52,821 nucleotides of DNA. Source: Methanofastidiosum methylothiophilum (GTDB lineage: Archaea; Methanobacteriota_B; Thermococci; Methanofastidiosales; Methanofastidiosaceae). The stretch lies in contig LNJE01000008.1 in assembly GCA_001587635.1 (NCBI GenBank), forward strand, positions 1 through 52,821. Reading direction: 5' to 3'. The position numbers and the translations under genes are program-made. Positions 50,923-52,821 of this stretch are shown here, in pieces. Below the pieces are notes generated by a model. It did not search any database and was not told the DNA's origin. It saw only the letters and a program-made list of their open reading frames with translations. Each line of letters begins with the position of its first letter. The first letter of the stretch is position 1.

Positions 50923-51272
50923 TCCTCAATAGAATCAATGACCTTTCTGCATTCTCTTAAAGACATTCCAAGTGCTGAAGATTCAGAAATAAGGGCGCTT
51001 ATTTCGATTACATTGAATAATTCGTCNACAGTNGCACCAGCATTTATTGCATTTCGTATATGTACATCAAGACAAAAAGGTGTCTTTAATGCAGTGGCNG
51101 CAGCAACAGCAACTAGTTCTGCAGTTTTTGTGTCTAAAGCACTACCTCCCATTAAGTGNAGGACCCTCTTTGTTCTTGGAACAAAATATTCCTCTTCTTT
51201 TGAGATTTCTTGAGTNACAAATGGTATTTCCCCATATTTATCNTTAATTTTTTGTAGTAATTCNTCTTTCAT
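50919..51272 (-). CDS. Carboxymuconolactone decarboxylase (AhpD)-family protein 1
   Basis: 117 residues. CMD fold: LDTKTAELVAVAXATALKTPFCLDVHIRNAINAG followed by DELFNVIEISALI. The AhpD CxxC is replaced by Cys-x3-His (CLDVH). Members act as peroxidase partners or decarboxylases; the role here is unknown. It overlaps the preceding CMD gene by 29 nt, so they are coupled. Six N bases make a few residues uncertain. Confidence 0.82.
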   Translation of the reverse strand: MKXELLQKIXDKYGEIPFXTQEISKEEEYFVPRTKRVXHLMGGSALDTKTAELVAVAXATALKTPFCLDVHIRNAINAGXTXDELFNVIEISALISESSALGMSLRECRKVIDSIED

Positions 51273-51621
51273 TTTNTATCTCCTTTAATCTTCTAAGACC
51301 TACTGCAAGTGAAGAAGACTCACTCATCAAAGCAGCTATTAAAATAACATGAAATANTTCTTCTTCTGTAGCACCAAAAGTAAGTGCCTGTTTAATATGA
51401 AATGCAAGGCAATGACTGCCATTATTTCCCACGGCACCAGCTATTGCAAAAAGTTCAGTTTCTTTTGGTGTGAATACTTTATTTGAACCCATAAGATGAA
51501 AAAGCTTTTGGACTGAAGTNGTGAAATCCTTTTCATCTTTCGATATTTCATTAAGTATAAAGGGTACCTCTCCATAAAAATCCTCTATTTTCTTTAGAGT
51601 NTTTTCAACATTTATTGTCAT
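51244..51621 (-). CDS. Carboxymuconolactone decarboxylase (AhpD)-family protein 2
   Basis: 125 residues from ATG 51621 (aaaggtgtg upstream; the frame to 51642 would include it). It matches protein 1 at low identity: TPKETELFAIAGAVGNNGSHCLAFHIKQALTFGATEEE, again Cys-x3-His (CLAFH). The N-terminus DFYGEVPFILNEISKDEKDF parallels KYGEIPF...EISKEEEYF in the other. The two are diverged tandem copies and may form a heteromer. First gene of the pair. Confidence 0.82.
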   Translation of the reverse strand: MTINVEXTLKKIEDFYGEVPFILNEISKDEKDFXTSVQKLFHLMGSNKVFTPKETELFAIAGAVGNNGSHCLAFHIKQALTFGATEEEXFHVILIAALMSESSSLAVGLRRLKEIXNERXITTKN

Positions 51622-51717
51622 AAACACACCTTTAATCGTCAAAAATAAACTTCTTTAAATATTTTTGCTAAACAATAAAGAAAAAATGGAATNTTAATTT
51701 TATTATCGGATAAAGAT

Positions 51718-51966
51718 TTAATCCTCTGACGATTCNAATAATCTATCAAGTTCTCCATAAAATCCCATTTTTCGNGGCCCNAACATTAATCTTTTAAAAA
51801 GATCCATATCATTTCCTTCCATAACTATAGTTATTACTCCTGCAATTCCACTCTTTGNATCTTTTTCTGAAACAACAAATTGAAGACTACTAANGTCAGT
51901 CTTCCAAGTATATATTTCATAAACACGTTCTATATTTTCTTTATCTAGTTTTATTATTGCTTTCAT
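51718..51966 (-). CDS. Uncharacterised 82-residue protein
   Basis: Not firmly recognised; the layout (KAIIKLDKENIERVYEIYTW, strands SSLQFVV, GVITIVMEGND, then helix LFKRL) suggests a small alpha/beta fold resembling short DUF4911-like proteins. No signal peptide. Six N bases. It lies divergently next to the TrmO-like gene, separated by 107 bp. I do not propose a function. Confidence 0.55.
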   Translation of the reverse strand: MKAIIKLDKENIERVYEIYTWKTDXSSLQFVVSEKDXKSGIAGVITIVMEGNDMDLFKRLMXGXRKMGFYGELDRLXESSED

Positions 51967-52073
51967 AAATTGAAGTAGGGTTCTTTTTTTAAAAACATTA
52001 TTCTTTTAANNAAACGTNAACTACACAATTCTTTAGTNAAAATAGATATATACTCTTGATTTAAATCGACTTT

Positions 52074-52520
52074 ATGGAAGAAATTAGATTTAGGCCAATA
52101 GGNGTTGTNCATTCTCCTTTTAANGAACCATTTAGTGGNGCACCAAAAACTCCCTCTGAAAGGAGGGATTATCAAGGAACGATTGAAATTTATCCTGAGT
52201 TCAAAGATGGACTAAGAGATCTTGANGGATTTTCACACATCATAGTTATTTTCTACTTTCATAAAGCGAAATATTCGGGCCTTATTGTAAAACCCTATCT
52301 CGATGATAACTATAAAGGGGTATTTGCTACAAGATTCCCAAACAGGCCAAATTTAGTTGGATCCTCAGTTGTCCAGCTATTGGAAATTAATGGGAACATA
52401 TTAAATATTAAAGGATTAGACATGATTGAAGGGTCTCCTGTCATTGACATCAAGCCATATATTCCTGAATTTAAATCAGATGATAAGATAAGAATTGGAT
52501 GGCTTGAAGGAAAGGTTTAG
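52074..52520 (+). CDS. TrmO/TsaA-family protein (tRNA N6-threonylcarbamoyladenosine methyltransferase-like)
   Basis: 148 residues. The family barrel has RFRPIXVXHSPF near the start, PSERRDYQGTIEIYPEFKDGLRDLXGFSHIIVIFYFHKA, then FATRFPNRPNLVGSSVVQLLEI, the SAM-binding region of TsaA/TrmO. Members N6-methylate t6A37 in tRNA-Thr. Some archaeal members may act on other substrates. The shorter-than-usual C-terminus lacks the second domain of E. coli TrmO. An AT-rich promoter (agatatatactc) sits about 25 nt upstream, so leaderless. Confidence 0.9.
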   Translation: MEEIRFRPIXVXHSPFXEPFSXAPKTPSERRDYQGTIEIYPEFKDGLRDLXGFSHIIVIFYFHKAKYSGLIVKPYLDDNYKGVFATRFPNRPNLVGSSVVQLLEINGNILNIKGLDMIEGSPVIDIKPYIPEFKSDDKIRIGWLEGKV

Positions 52521-52549
52521 TTTAAATTAACTTTAATATAGCACTATAG

Positions 52550-52572
52550 CCGTTCTTTGATTATAAAGACGG
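52550..52572 (+). terminator. Stem-loop and T-rich tract after the TrmO gene
   Basis: ccgttcttt pairs with aaagacgg (8 bp with one bulge) around a gattat loop, followed by attatttttattta. Plausible terminator or 3'-end protecting hairpin. Confidence 0.4.
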
Positions 52573-52722
52573 ATTATTTTTATTTATACATGCATAGTTC
52601 TTCTTATTTTTGGAACATATTTCTATAGGATTTAAGACAACAATTATTATTCTCCAAACGCTTTGATTATTTTTTATAATAAACTATGCCAATAAAATAA
52701 AAAATAAAATATTCATTAAAAA

Positions 52723-52821
52723 TCAGAAACACACTACTTTATCGCTCTCCACTACGATATCATAGACATCCTTCATTGTGGATAGAGGACACATTTCAGA
52801 AGCTTTCTGATTTCTAGACTT
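52723..52821 (-). CDS. Possible C-terminal end of a gene that begins outside the window
   Basis: The minus-strand frame is open from the window edge for 32 codons to TGA at 52723-52725. It reads ...SEMCPLSTMKDVYDIV...SDKVVCF and has protein-like composition. Not recognised. With so little sequence it could be chance. Confidence 0.35.
   Translation of the reverse strand, partial: KSRNQKASEMCPLSTMKDVYDIVVESDKVVCF

Noticed and set aside
51963..52175. Minus-strand frame opposite the start of the TrmO gene
   Set aside because: Overlaps a well-supported gene and promoter, contains many N bases and shows no family pattern.
1..52821. CRISPR array, insertion sequence or prophage
   Set aside because: No regular spaced repeats, intact transposase, integrase or phage structural genes were seen on either strand.

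Overview
The window looks like a low-GC euryarchaeal methanogen. Ribosomal proteins L15e, S8e and S15 (S13e type), an archaeal histone, RNase P protein Rpp30 and TATA-box promoters mark it as archaeal. The A2 component of methyl-coenzyme M reductase activation and the F420 genes cofC and cofD point to methanogenesis. The gene content would suit a Methanofastidiosa (WSA2/Arc I)-like lineage, but that placement is inference. Scattered single N bases in three patches (about 17.6-18.1, 33.3-34.0 and 50.2-52.3 kb) suggest a consensus assembly of a mixed population.

Layout. 0-6.3 kb: end of a C5-epimerase-like gene, atwA, a YgiQ-type radical SAM protein, an NSS amino-acid symporter behind a perfect leader hairpin, and a DMT exporter. 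6.3-7.0 kb: decayed sequence. 7.0-8.6 kb: L15e, exosome-associated RNA-binding protein and Rpp30. 9.4-12.6 kb: iron operon DtxR - FeoB - DtxR::FeoA, with two operator-like palindromes flanking the TATA box. 12.6-16.2 kb: alanine-type symporter, nitroreductase, cofD, cofC. 16.2-19 kb: tRNA-Val, flavin-binding protein, a broken permease, msrA, rubrerythrin. 19-24 kb: CoA-transferase, hypE, S8e, histone and several small proteins. 23.7-27.2 kb: a ZnuABC-type metal transporter with a NikR-like regulator and RNase HII. 27.6-36.4 kb: hisG, a surface protein, Mrp, an MBL-fold enzyme, a KaiC-like ATPase, an M1 peptidase, dodecin and a 2H phosphoesterase. 36.5-39.6 kb: aconitase and isocitrate dehydrogenase. 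40-45 kb: a formyltransferase, a secreted nuclease, a 65-aa protein behind another leader hairpin, and a CAP/CARDB surface protein. 45-52.8 kb: S15, RdgB, an FtsZ-derived protein without GTP-binding loops, a lipoprotein, a membrane glycosyltransferase, a cDPGS-family protein, two CMD proteins and TrmO.

Most promising for novelty: the pseudo-FtsZ at 45872-46801, which keeps the T7 catalytic loop but has lost the nucleotide-binding loops; the paired operators at the iron-regulator promoter; recurrent 5'-terminal hairpins between promoter and ribosome binding site; the link of cofC/cofD to a nitroreductase; and the NikR-like regulator sitting in a Znu-type transporter operon.

Small regulators and transporters for iron and nickel/zinc, Na+-coupled amino-acid symporters, redox-stress proteins (MsrA, rubrerythrin) and the aconitase/IDH pair suggest an anaerobe that imports amino acids and makes 2-oxoglutarate by the oxidative branch.
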